Shown: positions 53,096-61,169 of the stretch, piece after piece
How positions within the stretch are numbered: the first letter of the stretch is position 1
Layout: every line of letters starts with the position of its first letter
Source: Poritiphilus sp965212595
Lineage (GTDB): Bacteria > Bacteroidota > Bacteroidia > Flavobacteriales > Flavobacteriaceae
Direction of reading: 5' to 3'
Assembly (NCBI GenBank): GCA_965212595.1
Contig: CBDBVE010000024.1
Coordinates: 62,001 to 126,000, forward strand
Length of the DNA: 64,000 nucleotides
Translations under genes and position numbers: made by a program
Notes under the pieces: model-generated
Told to the model about the DNA's origin: nothing
Database searches by the model: none
What the model saw: only the letters and a program-made list of their open reading frames with translations

Positions 53096-54772
53096 CTAAA
53101 TCTCATCGGTGACACATCCTTTTGAGGCCGAAGAGACGGTCATTGCATATTTATATAAACTCCCTCTTTTAACTTTCAAGGCAGGCTGTTTCCAGTTGGC
53201 CCTTCTGTTGTTAATTTCCTGTGCCGATAGGCCTACACTAATACTGTTCTTTTCGGCGTCTATCGTAATCATATCTCCATTCTCTAATAAACCTATGGTA
53301 CCTCCCTCCTGGGCTTCCGGAGAGACATGTCCGACTACAAAACCATGGGTACCCCCAGAAAAGCGCCCATCCGTAATAAGGGCCACTTCTTTTCCAAGGC
53401 CAGCTCCCATAATTGCGGCAGTTGGCTTTAACATCTCTGGCATACCCGGTCCTCCTTTGGGGCCTTCGTAGCGAATAACCACCACATCACCTTTTTCTAC
53501 CAGGCCTTTTCCAATGCCCTCATTTGCTTCAAACTCGTCATTAAAAACCTTTGCCGGCCCTGTGAACACCAAGCCTTCTTTTCCGGTAATCTTGGCCACG
53601 GCACCTTCTTCAGCCAGGTTCCCATAGAGAATTCTCAAGTGACCAGTAGCTTTTATGGGTTCGCTCATAGATTTTACTACTTTCTGCCCTTCGGAGAGTC
53701 CGTGAACTTTTTCAAGATTTTCAGCCATTGTCTGTCCGGTAACCGTCAGGCAATCTCCATGCAACATATCGTGTTCAAGCATAAACTTGAGTACTGCGGG
53801 TGTACCGCCTACTCTATGTACATCCTCCATTAAATACTTGCCGCTAGGCTTTAGATCGGCCAGAAAGGGTGTAGTATCGCTTATTCGTTGAAAGTCGTCT
53901 AAGGTAAAATCTATTTGAGCCGCTTTGGCGATAGCGAGAAAGTGCAGCACAGCATTGGTTGAACCTCCCATTACAGTAATTAGCCGTACTGCGTTTTCCA
54001 GTGATTTCTGGTTAATGATATCACTGGGTTTAATGTCTTTTTCCATTAACCTTCTCAGTGCCCTACCTGAATTAATACAATCTTCTTTCTTTTCAGCACC
54101 TGTGGCGGGATTAGAAGAATTATAAGGCATTGCCATCCCCAGAGCTTCTATTGCCGAAGCCATGGTATTGGCGGTATACATTCCTCCGCAAGCACCCGCT
54201 CCGGGACATGCATTCTGTATCACACTTTTGTATTCCTTCTCATCAATGCTTCCCGCAACTTTTTCTCCCCAGGCTTCGAAGGCCGAAACAATATCCAGTT
54301 TTTTATCGTTAAGACAACCAGACGCTATAGTTCCTCCATAAACAAGAACGGAAGGTCTATTTAAACGGATCATTGCCATCAACGCGCCAGGCATATTCTT
54401 GTCGCAGCCCACCACTGTTATCAAGCCGTCATAGTTCATGGCTTGTACCACCGTCTCCATTGAATCTGCGATAATGTCTCTAGAAGGCAGGGAATATCTC
54501 ATTCCCGGTGTACCCATAGAAATTCCATCGCTTACCCCTATAGTGTTAAAAACCAGTCCAACCAATTCCGTTTCGTTCACTCCCTGCTTTACATACTGTG
54601 CTAGTTGGTTAAGGTGCATATTGCACGGGTTGCCTTCGTAGCCAGTACTTCCAATCCCGATGAGCGGTTTCTTTAAATCTTCCTCCCCGAGGCCTATGGC
54701 GTAAAGCATTGCCTGAGAGCCGGGCTGCGTAGGATTTTGAGTTATATTTTTACTGTATTTATTGAGTTCCAT
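53096..54772 (-). CDS. ilvD: Dihydroxy-acid dehydratase
   Basis: 558 residues, first gene of the minus-strand ilv operon. The cluster-binding cysteines lie in NPCNMHL, VGCDKNMPG and CPGAGACGGMYTANT, all present. It dehydrates dihydroxy acids to 2-oxoacids in the branched-chain pathway. A -7 element occurs at 54820-54827. Confidence 0.96.
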   Translation of the reverse strand: MELNKYSKNITQNPTQPGSQAMLYAIGLGEEDLKKPLIGIGSTGYEGNPCNMHLNQLAQYVKQGVNETELVGLVFNTIGVSDGISMGTPGMRYSLPSRDIIADSMETVVQAMNYDGLITVVGCDKNMPGALMAMIRLNRPSVLVYGGTIASGCLNDKKLDIVSAFEAWGEKVAGSIDEKEYKSVIQNACPGAGACGGMYTANTMASAIEALGMAMPYNSSNPATGAEKKEDCINSGRALRRLMEKDIKPSDIINQKSLENAVRLITVMGGSTNAVLHFLAIAKAAQIDFTLDDFQRISDTTPFLADLKPSGKYLMEDVHRVGGTPAVLKFMLEHDMLHGDCLTVTGQTMAENLEKVHGLSEGQKVVKSMSEPIKATGHLRILYGNLAEEGAVAKITGKEGLVFTGPAKVFNDEFEANEGIGKGLVEKGDVVVIRYEGPKGGPGMPEMLKPTAAIMGAGLGKEVALITDGRFSGGTHGFVVGHVSPEAQEGGTIGLLENGDMITIDAEKNSISVGLSAQEINNRRANWKQPALKVKRGSLYKYAMTVSSASKGCVTDEI

Positions 54773-54819
54773 TCAATGAGCAATTGGCTTAAAAACGCTG
54801 TTATCTCAGCTATTTCGAT

Positions 54820-54827
54820 CAAAGATA
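54820..54827 (-). promoter_or_regulatory. Predicted -7 element of the ilvDBNC-gapN operon
   Basis: On the minus strand TATCTTTG matches TAnnTTTG, 47 bases before the ilvD ATG. No clear -33 element at the usual distance. Confidence 0.45.
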
Positions 54828-54954
54828 GTTGTTTCGGAAAGTTCCTGATTTTAACAAATTAGGTTGGTTTAAATTCAATTTCAGAATTATCCATTTATCT
54901 AACTGATAATCAATAAAATAGATTTATATTTTATATCATATTCAATAAGCGATA

Positions 54955-55793
54955 CTAAACTAATTGAAAAGTGATTTTGTCCCCAAATTTCTTCTGGGAG
55001 AGCACTGAAATAGCCCTAGGAGATAATTGAAGAATTCTTGGATATCCCCCCGTAGTTTGCCCGTCTCGCATCAAAATAATTAGTCGGCCGGCCGGGGTCA
55101 TTTGTACGGTTCCTGGAATAGTCGCAGAGGTGAGCATGGTATGAGGATGTTCTAAAAGACTTTCTTCCAATTGATAAGCCATACGATTATTTTCTTTGGC
55201 TATGGTAAATTCCTGAGAGAACAATTTAAGTCGTTGTTCATCTAACAACAACTTATACTCCGGACCTCTTTGCACCTCGATTTGATATTGTTTGTGAAAA
55301 GAAGCAGGTTTTATGGTGGAGATTTTAGGGCTAAAATCTGAAACAGGAGCATAAAGCAATTCGGTGGAGGGCTTTATTCTATTTTCTTCGGTAATAGGTT
55401 TGTAAAAAGACCTACTACCAAGAATAACCGGAGTCTGAAAACCATTTTTATGGCAAGGTAAGTTCTAAAACCACTACTTAATTTTCCGAAGGAAAGCGTA
55501 TCTCCCGCCCTAACTTTATACACCTCATTATTAGGTATGGGCTTATCATTTATTTGGGGAGACATATCAGCACCAGAAATAGCAATATAGGTAGGTTCAT
55601 CAAACTCCAGTACTGGCCCGGTCATGGCAATTTCCATTACAGCATCATTCTCATCATTTTCCAGTAATCCATTGACTATTGCTCCTGAATGCCGGTCCAT
55701 AACCCCAGATACAGGTACTCCCATATCGCGATACCCAAACCTACCCCTGTCCTGGATTGTCGTAAAAAAGCCGGTTTTTACAACCTTAAGCAT
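54955..55793 (-). pseudogene. pxpC: 5-oxoprolinase subunit PxpC, frameshifted near 55445
   Basis: The first frame (from ATG 55793) gives the N-terminal two thirds of the urea-amidolyase-like domain: FTTIQDRGRFGYRDMGVPVSG, then SGFRTYLAIK, after which the frame turns to unrelated residues. The family sequence (GFQTPVILGSRSFY and on) resumes in another frame and runs to the stop at 54955. The break lies in a five-base A/T run at 55445-55449; adding one base gives 280 codons including the stop, the usual length. The smaller frame beginning at 55359 is not a separate gene. It could be a real mutation or a sequencing error. The start overlaps the pxpB stop by eight bases. Confidence 0.85.
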
Positions 55794-56524
55794 CTAGTTT
55801 TGTTTTCTTTATTTTATAGATTCCTACTTCGGCCTCAATTTTTCTTAAATCGTACTCGGCCTGTGTAATTTCATAGAATTTAATCTTATCGCCTACTTTT
55901 ACAAAAGAGGGTGGGTTTTTAAACGCTTCAAAAATAGGTATCGGGCAACGTCCAATAATGTTCCAGCCTCCTGGCGATTCCTGCGGATAAATTCCTGTTT
56001 GTTTTCCAGCCAAACCTACTGACCCCTTGGAGACCTGAAGGCGGGGGCGTACTTCTTCGCGGTGTTTCCAAACGCTGTGGTAAACCTCCCAAATACATAA
56101 ATCCAGGAAGAAATCCGATTCCGTAAACTGTATAGTGATGCTCGGTGTGTAAAGCTACCAGATCTGGAATACTGAGCTTGAGTAATTCTGAAATTTCTTC
56201 AAGATCCATACCATAATCCGTATTGTAGCAGACTGGTAAATCCCATAAAAATCTGTCGGTTTTTAAAGAATCCTTCTTGTCCGAATACCACTTCAAAAGG
56301 TCATCCTGAAGTGCTTCAAATTCTGTAATTTGGTTCTTGCTAATCAGGGCCAAAGAATTATAGGCAGGTACAAATTCCCAATCAGTGGGTTTGAGATAAT
56401 TTCTCTTAAGGTGTTCGCTAAATTGAAGAATATCCTGTAGAATGGATTCATCTACCCTATTTGGCCATTCAATCAGAATTGCTTGTTCACCAAAGGGTTT
56501 TATAGCTATCGAATTCAAACTCAC
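55786..56524 (-). pseudogene. pxpB: 5-oxoprolinase subunit PxpB (KipI-like), frameshifted near 56045
   Basis: Starts at GTG 56524, overlapping the pxpA stop (GTGA). The first frame contains FGEQAILIEW and the signature YGIGFLPGFMYLGGLPQRLETPRR. It then diverges, while a second frame continues SKGSVGLAGKQTGIYPQESPGGWN to the stop at 55786. Removing one base from the five-base C/G run at 56043-56047 restores 245 residues, normal for PxpB. It is thus a one-base insertion in a homopolymer, 598 bases from the one in pxpC. The two short ORFs are parts of one gene. Confidence 0.87.
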
Positions 56525-57267
56525 TTTTTAATAAAAATTTGGTGTTTGGGCAATTCCTTGGAAAGATACATCAATATTTGCAATGCAGTTGAAGTATCGC
56601 CATGTATGCAAAAGGTATCGGCTTCAATTTGAACTGTGCGCTCACTTATCGTTGTTACCGATCTACTTTTTATCATAAGAAGCAGATGTTTTAATACTTT
56701 TTTTGGGTCTTCAATCAAGGCATGGTTGTTCTTTCGAGAAACCAAGGAGAGGTCATCATTGTAATTTCGATCCCCAAAAGCTTCGAAAAATACTTTAAAC
56801 CCTTGATCCTGTGCCAATTTGGCCCCCTTCGATTTATAAGGTAGGTATAGCAAAGCCTTTGTTTTAAACGGTGCTACACCTTCCAGAAATGTTTCTGCTA
56901 AACTACCATTCACCACAATATCATTATAAAGCGCACCATGTGGCTTAATATGATTAAGTGGCACACCAAGTTCGTTTAGAATGTCGGTGATTTTTTCTAA
57001 TTGATCCCTGATGCTTTTAAGGAGTACCATTTTTGGAATCTGCATGGAAACCCTGCCAAAATTCTGAAGGTCCGGGTAAGCAGGATGAGCCCCTACCTTA
57101 ACACCATGCTCTTTTGCTAAAGAAGCCACCTCTCTTATGGTATTTTCATCGCCGGCATGACCACCACAGGCGATATTGCAGGATGAGACAAACTGAAGTA
57201 ACTCAGCTTCATTACCAAGGCCTTCCCCCATGTCGCAATTAATATCTATGAAATAAGAAGTATTCAT
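56521..57267 (-). CDS. pxpA: 5-oxoprolinase subunit PxpA (LamB/YcsF family)
   Basis: 248 residues from ATG 57267 (NTSYFIDINCDMGEG); a longer frame to 57351 adds Cys-rich nonsense inside the transporter gene. The family motifs INCDMGEG, ACGGHAGD, KPHGALYND and CIHGDTS are intact. With PxpB and PxpC it forms the ATP-dependent enzyme that opens 5-oxoproline, a damage product of glutamine, to glutamate. The ATG overlaps the transporter's TGA. Confidence 0.94.
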   Translation of the reverse strand: MNTSYFIDINCDMGEGLGNEAELLQFVSSCNIACGGHAGDENTIREVASLAKEHGVKVGAHPAYPDLQNFGRVSMQIPKMVLLKSIRDQLEKITDILNELGVPLNHIKPHGALYNDIVVNGSLAETFLEGVAPFKTKALLYLPYKSKGAKLAQDQGFKVFFEAFGDRNYNDDLSLVSRKNNHALIEDPKKVLKHLLLMIKSRSVTTISERTVQIEADTFCIHGDTSTALQILMYLSKELPKHQIFIKK

Positions 57268-58457
57268 AGCGCACTTAAAACTTTGAAAATACTCTTTGCT
57301 CCCAAAACTATTGCAAAAACAAGTATTACAAGTGCAAGGACATTGTGCCAAACAGTGTTTTTGTATTTCCCCATAACCGCACTTTTATTTACCACCCAGA
57401 TTAGGAACACCGCTATTAACGGTAGCAATAGGCCATTGGCAACCTGAGCAAATTTAATAATTTCAATGGGCGTACTACCCAGGGATAAAGTACACACCCC
57501 TATAAATAAAATGAGCATCCAGACAAGGCGAAACTTAAAGTCTTTTAAGCCTGCATTCCAACCAAAGCAGCTATTTGCCACATAAGCCGCAGCAAGCGGT
57601 GCAGTTATCGCTGAAGTAATTCCCGCCGCAAAAAGGCCAACTCCCATAAAATAACGTGCCGCCCTCCCAAATAAGGGTTCTAGCCCTTTAGCAAGATCTA
57701 AGGCATTGGATACCGAATTCTGGGGTATAGAAGATGCCGCCACAATGATGGCCATAGAAACCAGCCCTCCTATACTTATAGAAATTAAAGTATCTCGCTT
57801 TGCTGTGGTTAAATCTGAGGTAGATTTCCACTTCTCTTTTACGAGCGAAGCGTGAAGAAACAAATTATATGGTACAACAGTAGTTCCTACCAAAGCTATT
57901 ACAGTAAGAATCCCATTTTCCGGAATACCGGGCACAAATAAGCCTTTAAAAACAGCAATTAGATCAGGTTTGGTGACAATAGCTGTAAAAAGAAAGGAAA
58001 TACTCATAAGCAACACCAGGGTAACAAACACCTTTTCCAGGGTTTTATAACTTCCAAAATACAGCAGTGAGAAAGCCAGCACCCCCGAGATCCAAGGGTA
58101 ATAGGCATTAGCCGATCTCCCAAACAAGGCCTCTAGGCCAAGAGTAGCCCCTCCAATATTTCCGGCTTCATAAGCCGTATTTCCGATAACTATTGCGGCC
58201 AGTATTAAACCAACAATCGTTTTTCTAAGCCAGGGAGTTTGAAGTTCTTTCTTAATGACTTCTGCAAGTCCTTTTTGGGTTACAATACCTAGTCTGGCGG
58301 CCATTTCCTGTAAAACAATGGTGGCTACCACAGATAAAAGCATGGCCCAAAGCAAGGCAGTTCCAAAAGAAACACCGGCTATAGTGCAAGCCGTAACTGT
58401 GCCCGGACCAATGAAGGCCGCCGCAACCAAAATACCGGGACCAATTTTACGTGGCAT
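57264..58457 (-). CDS. NRAMP-superfamily transporter lacking metal-site motifs
   Basis: 397 residues with about eleven membrane helices and overall NRAMP layout. The two metal-binding motifs are changed: helix 1 has AAFIGPGTVTA in place of the DPGN motif, and helix 6 has VVPYNLFLHAS in place of MPHNLFLHS. Metal transport of the usual kind is unlikely. It is first in the pxp operon and coupled to pxpA by ATGA; Bacillus ycsG occupies the same kind of position. An organic substrate such as 5-oxoproline is a reasonable inference. Confidence 0.87.
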   Translation of the reverse strand: MPRKIGPGILVAAAFIGPGTVTACTIAGVSFGTALLWAMLLSVVATIVLQEMAARLGIVTQKGLAEVIKKELQTPWLRKTIVGLILAAIVIGNTAYEAGNIGGATLGLEALFGRSANAYYPWISGVLAFSLLYFGSYKTLEKVFVTLVLLMSISFLFTAIVTKPDLIAVFKGLFVPGIPENGILTVIALVGTTVVPYNLFLHASLVKEKWKSTSDLTTAKRDTLISISIGGLVSMAIIVAASSIPQNSVSNALDLAKGLEPLFGRAARYFMGVGLFAAGITSAITAPLAAAYVANSCFGWNAGLKDFKFRLVWMLILFIGVCTLSLGSTPIEIIKFAQVANGLLLPLIAVFLIWVVNKSAVMGKYKNTVWHNVLALVILVFAIVLGAKSIFKVLSAL

Positions 58458-58796
58458 TTTAGAGAGTTTTTAGTGCAATTGGGGTTGGTGTTAAATATAG
58501 GGTGTTTCTGTTGTATTTATAACTAGGGTGGGCTATAATTTCATTAAAAGTAAGGCTGGTCACTACAATCTTAATGAAAACACCTGGCAAAAGTCTTTTT
58601 TCAAGATTGGGAGGCATTTTAAAGCAGTCATCAAACAAAGTAGAAAGAAGGAATTCCCAGGAAATTTTAACATAATTCGTGCAGTTCATCTAAAAATTTG
58701 CAGTTCATCTAAAAGTGGTAGGTCATACGTCGATGGTTTATAATATTCCTAAAAACACTTGGTTATTATTATCCCAAATCATAATTAACCTATTTA
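58458..58796. other. Intergenic region with a direct repeat, no supported gene
   Basis: 339 bases. Two overlapping antiparallel ORFs of 71 and 76 codons have no recognisable family and look like chance. The region contains the promoter area of the minus-strand transporter, a 15-base tandem direct repeat at 58681-58714 and an AT-rich stretch before the ATG at 58797. Confidence 0.6.
58681..58714 (+). repeat. Tandem direct repeat GCAGTTCATCTAAAA, period 19
   Basis: The 15-base sequence is identical at 58681-58695 and 58700-58714. The core CAGTTCAT resembles the half-site pattern bound by LytTR-type response regulators, although the 19-base period is shorter than the usual 21-22. It lies about 80 bases upstream of the zinc-knuckle nuclease-like gene. 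Confidence 0.6.
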
Positions 58797-59240
58797 ATGA
58801 ATTGCTTGGAATGTAGTAAAGAACTCAGTTATATAGATCACAAGAATGCCATAGAAACCTTTGGCGTAGAATTGTGCTTGAAGCACCGAGTTAGAATGGA
58901 AAAGCTAATGCGACGTAAAAATACCCCTATCGAAGCCATAAGACTATACTATGGACTTAAACAGGCAGGTGAAAACCCTATGTTAGAATGGTGGGATGGG
59001 AATAAGTCTGTTGACATCGCTTTTTCTAGAGTAAAATTAAATATTGAGATCGACACCGAATACGAAATGCTTACACATGAGCAGGCGATGAATGATCTTG
59101 AGCAAACGATGCATTCTTTTAAGAATGGATTTACAACAATACGCATACCCCATATTCTCATTAGAAAGTACCCTAAAGAAACGGTACAGAATATCCTGGG
59201 AATTATGGAAGGATTGAGGGCAAATATTAAGGTAATCTAA
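58797..59240 (+). CDS. Zinc-knuckle protein with PD-(D/E)XK (DUF559/Vsr-like) nuclease fold
   Basis: 147 residues. A CxxC-x20-CxxH set (Cys3, Cys6, Cys27, His30) suggests an N-terminal zinc ribbon. Residues 45-145 follow the DUF559/Vsr pattern: SVDIAFSRVKLNIEID with Asp73, Glu84 and Asp86 at the active-site strands, then a helix and the strand GFTTIRIP. The Lys/His typical after the second strand is not evident, so activity is uncertain. No methylase or restriction partner lies near. A small membrane protein gene starts 24 bases downstream. Confidence 0.7.
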   Translation: MNCLECSKELSYIDHKNAIETFGVELCLKHRVRMEKLMRRKNTPIEAIRLYYGLKQAGENPMLEWWDGNKSVDIAFSRVKLNIEIDTEYEMLTHEQAMNDLEQTMHSFKNGFTTIRIPHILIRKYPKETVQNILGIMEGLRANIKVI

Positions 59241-59264
59241 AAATTAACCTTTAAAACTCATCTT

Positions 59265-59555
59265 ATGGATACTAATAAAAGTTATACGGAACGATCGTAT
59301 CAGGTTAGTAAATTGATTTTGATCTTACTGACCTTTGCAGCTTTTACCATTATTATTAACATCAGCCCGGTAATTTCTCGTTATTTGTTTGGTTTTCCGA
59401 TTGTCATATCTGGCCTTTTAGGCGTTTACGGCTCTATTTTTATCATCAAAGGCTTCGATGAGCCTAACAATGAAAAAAAGATCATCGCGACCACGGTAAA
59501 CTTTGCCATGGTGCTTCTTATTGTTACTATCCTCGTTTCTAATACGATTTATTAA
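59265..59555 (+). CDS. Small membrane protein, three helices
   Basis: 96 residues with hydrophobic helices at about 16-36, 42-64 and 74-94 and short polar ends. No family recognised. It starts 24 bases after the zinc-knuckle protein gene and is probably in the same transcript. Confidence 0.7.
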   Translation: MDTNKSYTERSYQVSKLILILLTFAAFTIIINISPVISRYLFGFPIVISGLLGVYGSIFIIKGFDEPNNEKKIIATTVNFAMVLLIVTILVSNTIY

Positions 59556-59730
59556 AGGCGCTAAAGAAAAACTACATATATAACTTCGGTAAAGAACTTA
59601 TACACAACTTGCTCCCGGGATAAATTCTTCAAGTTTATCTGATTTGTTGGTGATAGCCAGCACATTGTCTTCTTTATTATTTTAGGTATTTCAGCTATTC
59701 TTTGTATCTTCTTTTCCTATTCTCATAGAT

Positions 59731-60843
59731 ATGAAAAATACGGATCGAAGACAATGGTTAAAAACAGTTGGACTATCAGGAGGTTTCGCCTTACTAGGTG
59801 GCTTTGAAAGCATGGCTCTTGATCTAAATCCTTCGGTAGCCCACTTACATCAGCCCGCAAAGCTCGACTCAAACGAAAATCCGTTTGGGCCTTCCAAGCG
59901 AGTAAGAGCGGTACTTTCTAATACTTTTGACCAGGCCTGTCGTTATCCTTTTGCCAAACTCAGGACGCTGGTAGAAATGATTGCCGAAAAAGAAGGGGTT
60001 ACCAAAGATCATATCGTTGTAACCGGAGGATCTACCGAAGGTTTAAGGGCGGCCGGACTCGTTTATGGTCTGGGGCAGGGCGAGATCATCGCTGCAGACC
60101 CCACTTTCCAAGCTATGCTTCGTTATGCTGAGAATTTTGGAGCCAAAGTACATAGAGTTGCGCTTAATGATAAGTTAGAACACGACCTGGAAACTATGGC
60201 CTCTCATATCAATGCCAAGACCAGGCTAATTTTCATCTGCAACCCTAACAATCCTACCGGGACCATCCTCAACAATACTAAACTCATAGATTTTTGTAAG
60301 TCGCATGACAGCAAAGCTGTTATTTTTAGTGATGAAGCCTACTACGATTTCATTACAGAAGCAGACTATCCTTCTATGGTAGAATTGGTAAAGCAGGGCC
60401 GTAATATTATCGTATCCAGGACGTTTTCTAAAGTCTATGGCTTGGCCGGATTGCGTATTGGCTATCTCGTGGCCAAGCCAGAAATAGCTACCCGACTTAA
60501 AGCCAGTGTGATGGCAAATACCAATATTTTGGCTATAGAAGCCGCTAAAGAAGCCTTAAGGGATGATGAATTCTACAAGTTTAGTCTTGCTAAAAACGAA
60601 GAGGCAAAAGCCCATATTTATAAAACTTTAGAAACGCTTGATTTGCCTTATACAAAATCGCACACCAACTTTGTCTTCTTCAAAACGGGAAGGCCCATAA
60701 ATGGGCTGATTGAGGCAATGAAAAAGGAGGAAGTACTAATAGGAAGGCCATTCCCACCATACCTGGAATGGGCAAGGATAAGTTCTGGGACCATAGAGGA
60801 CGTAGGTAGGTTTGGAAAAGCCTTAACGAAGGTACTAGGCTAA
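59731..60843 (+). CDS. Tat-exported HisC-like PLP aminotransferase
   Basis: 370 residues. The N-terminus DRRQWLKTVGLSGGFALLGG is a twin-arginine signal (Arg6-Arg7 with the hydrophobic core). The rest is a histidinol-phosphate-aminotransferase-like class I/II enzyme: SNENPFGPS, PNNPTG, YYDF and the PLP Lys234 in SRTFSKVYGLAGLRIGY. It is not in a his operon. Tat export of a folded PLP enzyme means periplasmic activity; the substrate is unknown. Preceding gap 59556-59730 holds no gene. Confidence 0.88.
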   Translation: MKNTDRRQWLKTVGLSGGFALLGGFESMALDLNPSVAHLHQPAKLDSNENPFGPSKRVRAVLSNTFDQACRYPFAKLRTLVEMIAEKEGVTKDHIVVTGGSTEGLRAAGLVYGLGQGEIIAADPTFQAMLRYAENFGAKVHRVALNDKLEHDLETMASHINAKTRLIFICNPNNPTGTILNNTKLIDFCKSHDSKAVIFSDEAYYDFITEADYPSMVELVKQGRNIIVSRTFSKVYGLAGLRIGYLVAKPEIATRLKASVMANTNILAIEAAKEALRDDEFYKFSLAKNEEAKAHIYKTLETLDLPYTKSHTNFVFFKTGRPINGLIEAMKKEEVLIGRPFPPYLEWARISSGTIEDVGRFGKALTKVLG

Positions 60844-61015
60844 ACTAAACTTACATTTTTTGTCAATTTTTTCTGAATTTCGCCTGACATTCACGGAAGA
60901 AATTTGCCGTTAATCGATTTCTGAACGGTAGATCGAAGAATTAAGTCGTACGTAGAGTATTTCGGTCCCCCTTCAACGGTTTATCCCTATATTTGAAGTC
61001 CTGATCTTGTCCAAA
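60844..61015. other. Leader region before a possible small ORF
   Basis: 172 bases after the aminotransferase with no protein gene seen. It contains the -7 element TATATTTG at 60988-60995. With the small ORF and 61112-61169 it forms a 326-base gap between larger genes. Confidence 0.5.
60988..60995 (+). promoter_or_regulatory. Predicted -7 element upstream of the 31-codon ORF
   Basis: TATATTTG matches TAnnTTTG exactly and lies 20 bases before the ATG at 61016, the same leader geometry as uvrA, leuC and the E1 gene in this window. No good -33 element. Confidence 0.4.
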
Positions 61016-61111
61016 ATGAAAAATAGAACTACCACTGTTTCCTACATGTTATACGCTTTCTGTGCCTTTTGCATCCTCTGGGCATTCTACATCCTACTTT
61101 TTAAACTGTAA
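61016..61111 (+). CDS. Possible 31-residue single-pass membrane protein
   Basis: ATG to TAA, starting MKNRTTTVSYMLYAFCAFC and ending WAFYILLFKL. Positive residues at the N-terminus (Lys2, Arg4) followed by about 22 hydrophobic or aromatic residues and a final Lys fit a small inner-membrane protein with N-in topology. Support comes from the well-placed -7 element and from the lack of any other gene here. A chance ORF remains possible at this length. Confidence 0.45.
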   Translation: MKNRTTTVSYMLYAFCAFCILWAFYILLFKL

Positions 61112-61141
61112 TTAGGACCTAGCAAGCTAGCATACTTTATT

Positions 61142-61164
61142 GAGCAACATTTCCAATGTTTCTC
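61142..61164 (-). terminator. Imperfect hairpin after the FtsX-type permease gene
   Basis: GAGCAACATT (61142-61151) and AATGTTTCTC (61155-61164) are complementary but for one pair, with a TCC loop, starting 5 bases after the permease stop. The following bases on the minus strand lack a strong U-run, so termination is uncertain. Confidence 0.4.
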
Positions 61165-61169
61165 AAAAA

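Noticed and set aside
54955..55359. Independent 134-codon gene
   Set aside because: It is the C-terminal part of frameshifted pxpC; family sequence continues upstream of its first Met.
55786..56013. Independent 75-codon gene
   Set aside because: It is the C-terminal part of frameshifted pxpB, beginning in the middle of the conserved GKQTGIYP segment.
57268..57351. Cys-rich N-terminal extension of pxpA
   Set aside because: It lies within the end of the transporter gene in another frame; the conserved protein begins at ATG 57267, which overlaps the transporter stop.
58459..58743. Two antiparallel ORFs (71 and 76 codons) in the gap before the nuclease-like gene
   Set aside because: No family, no promoter geometry and mutual overlap; probably chance.
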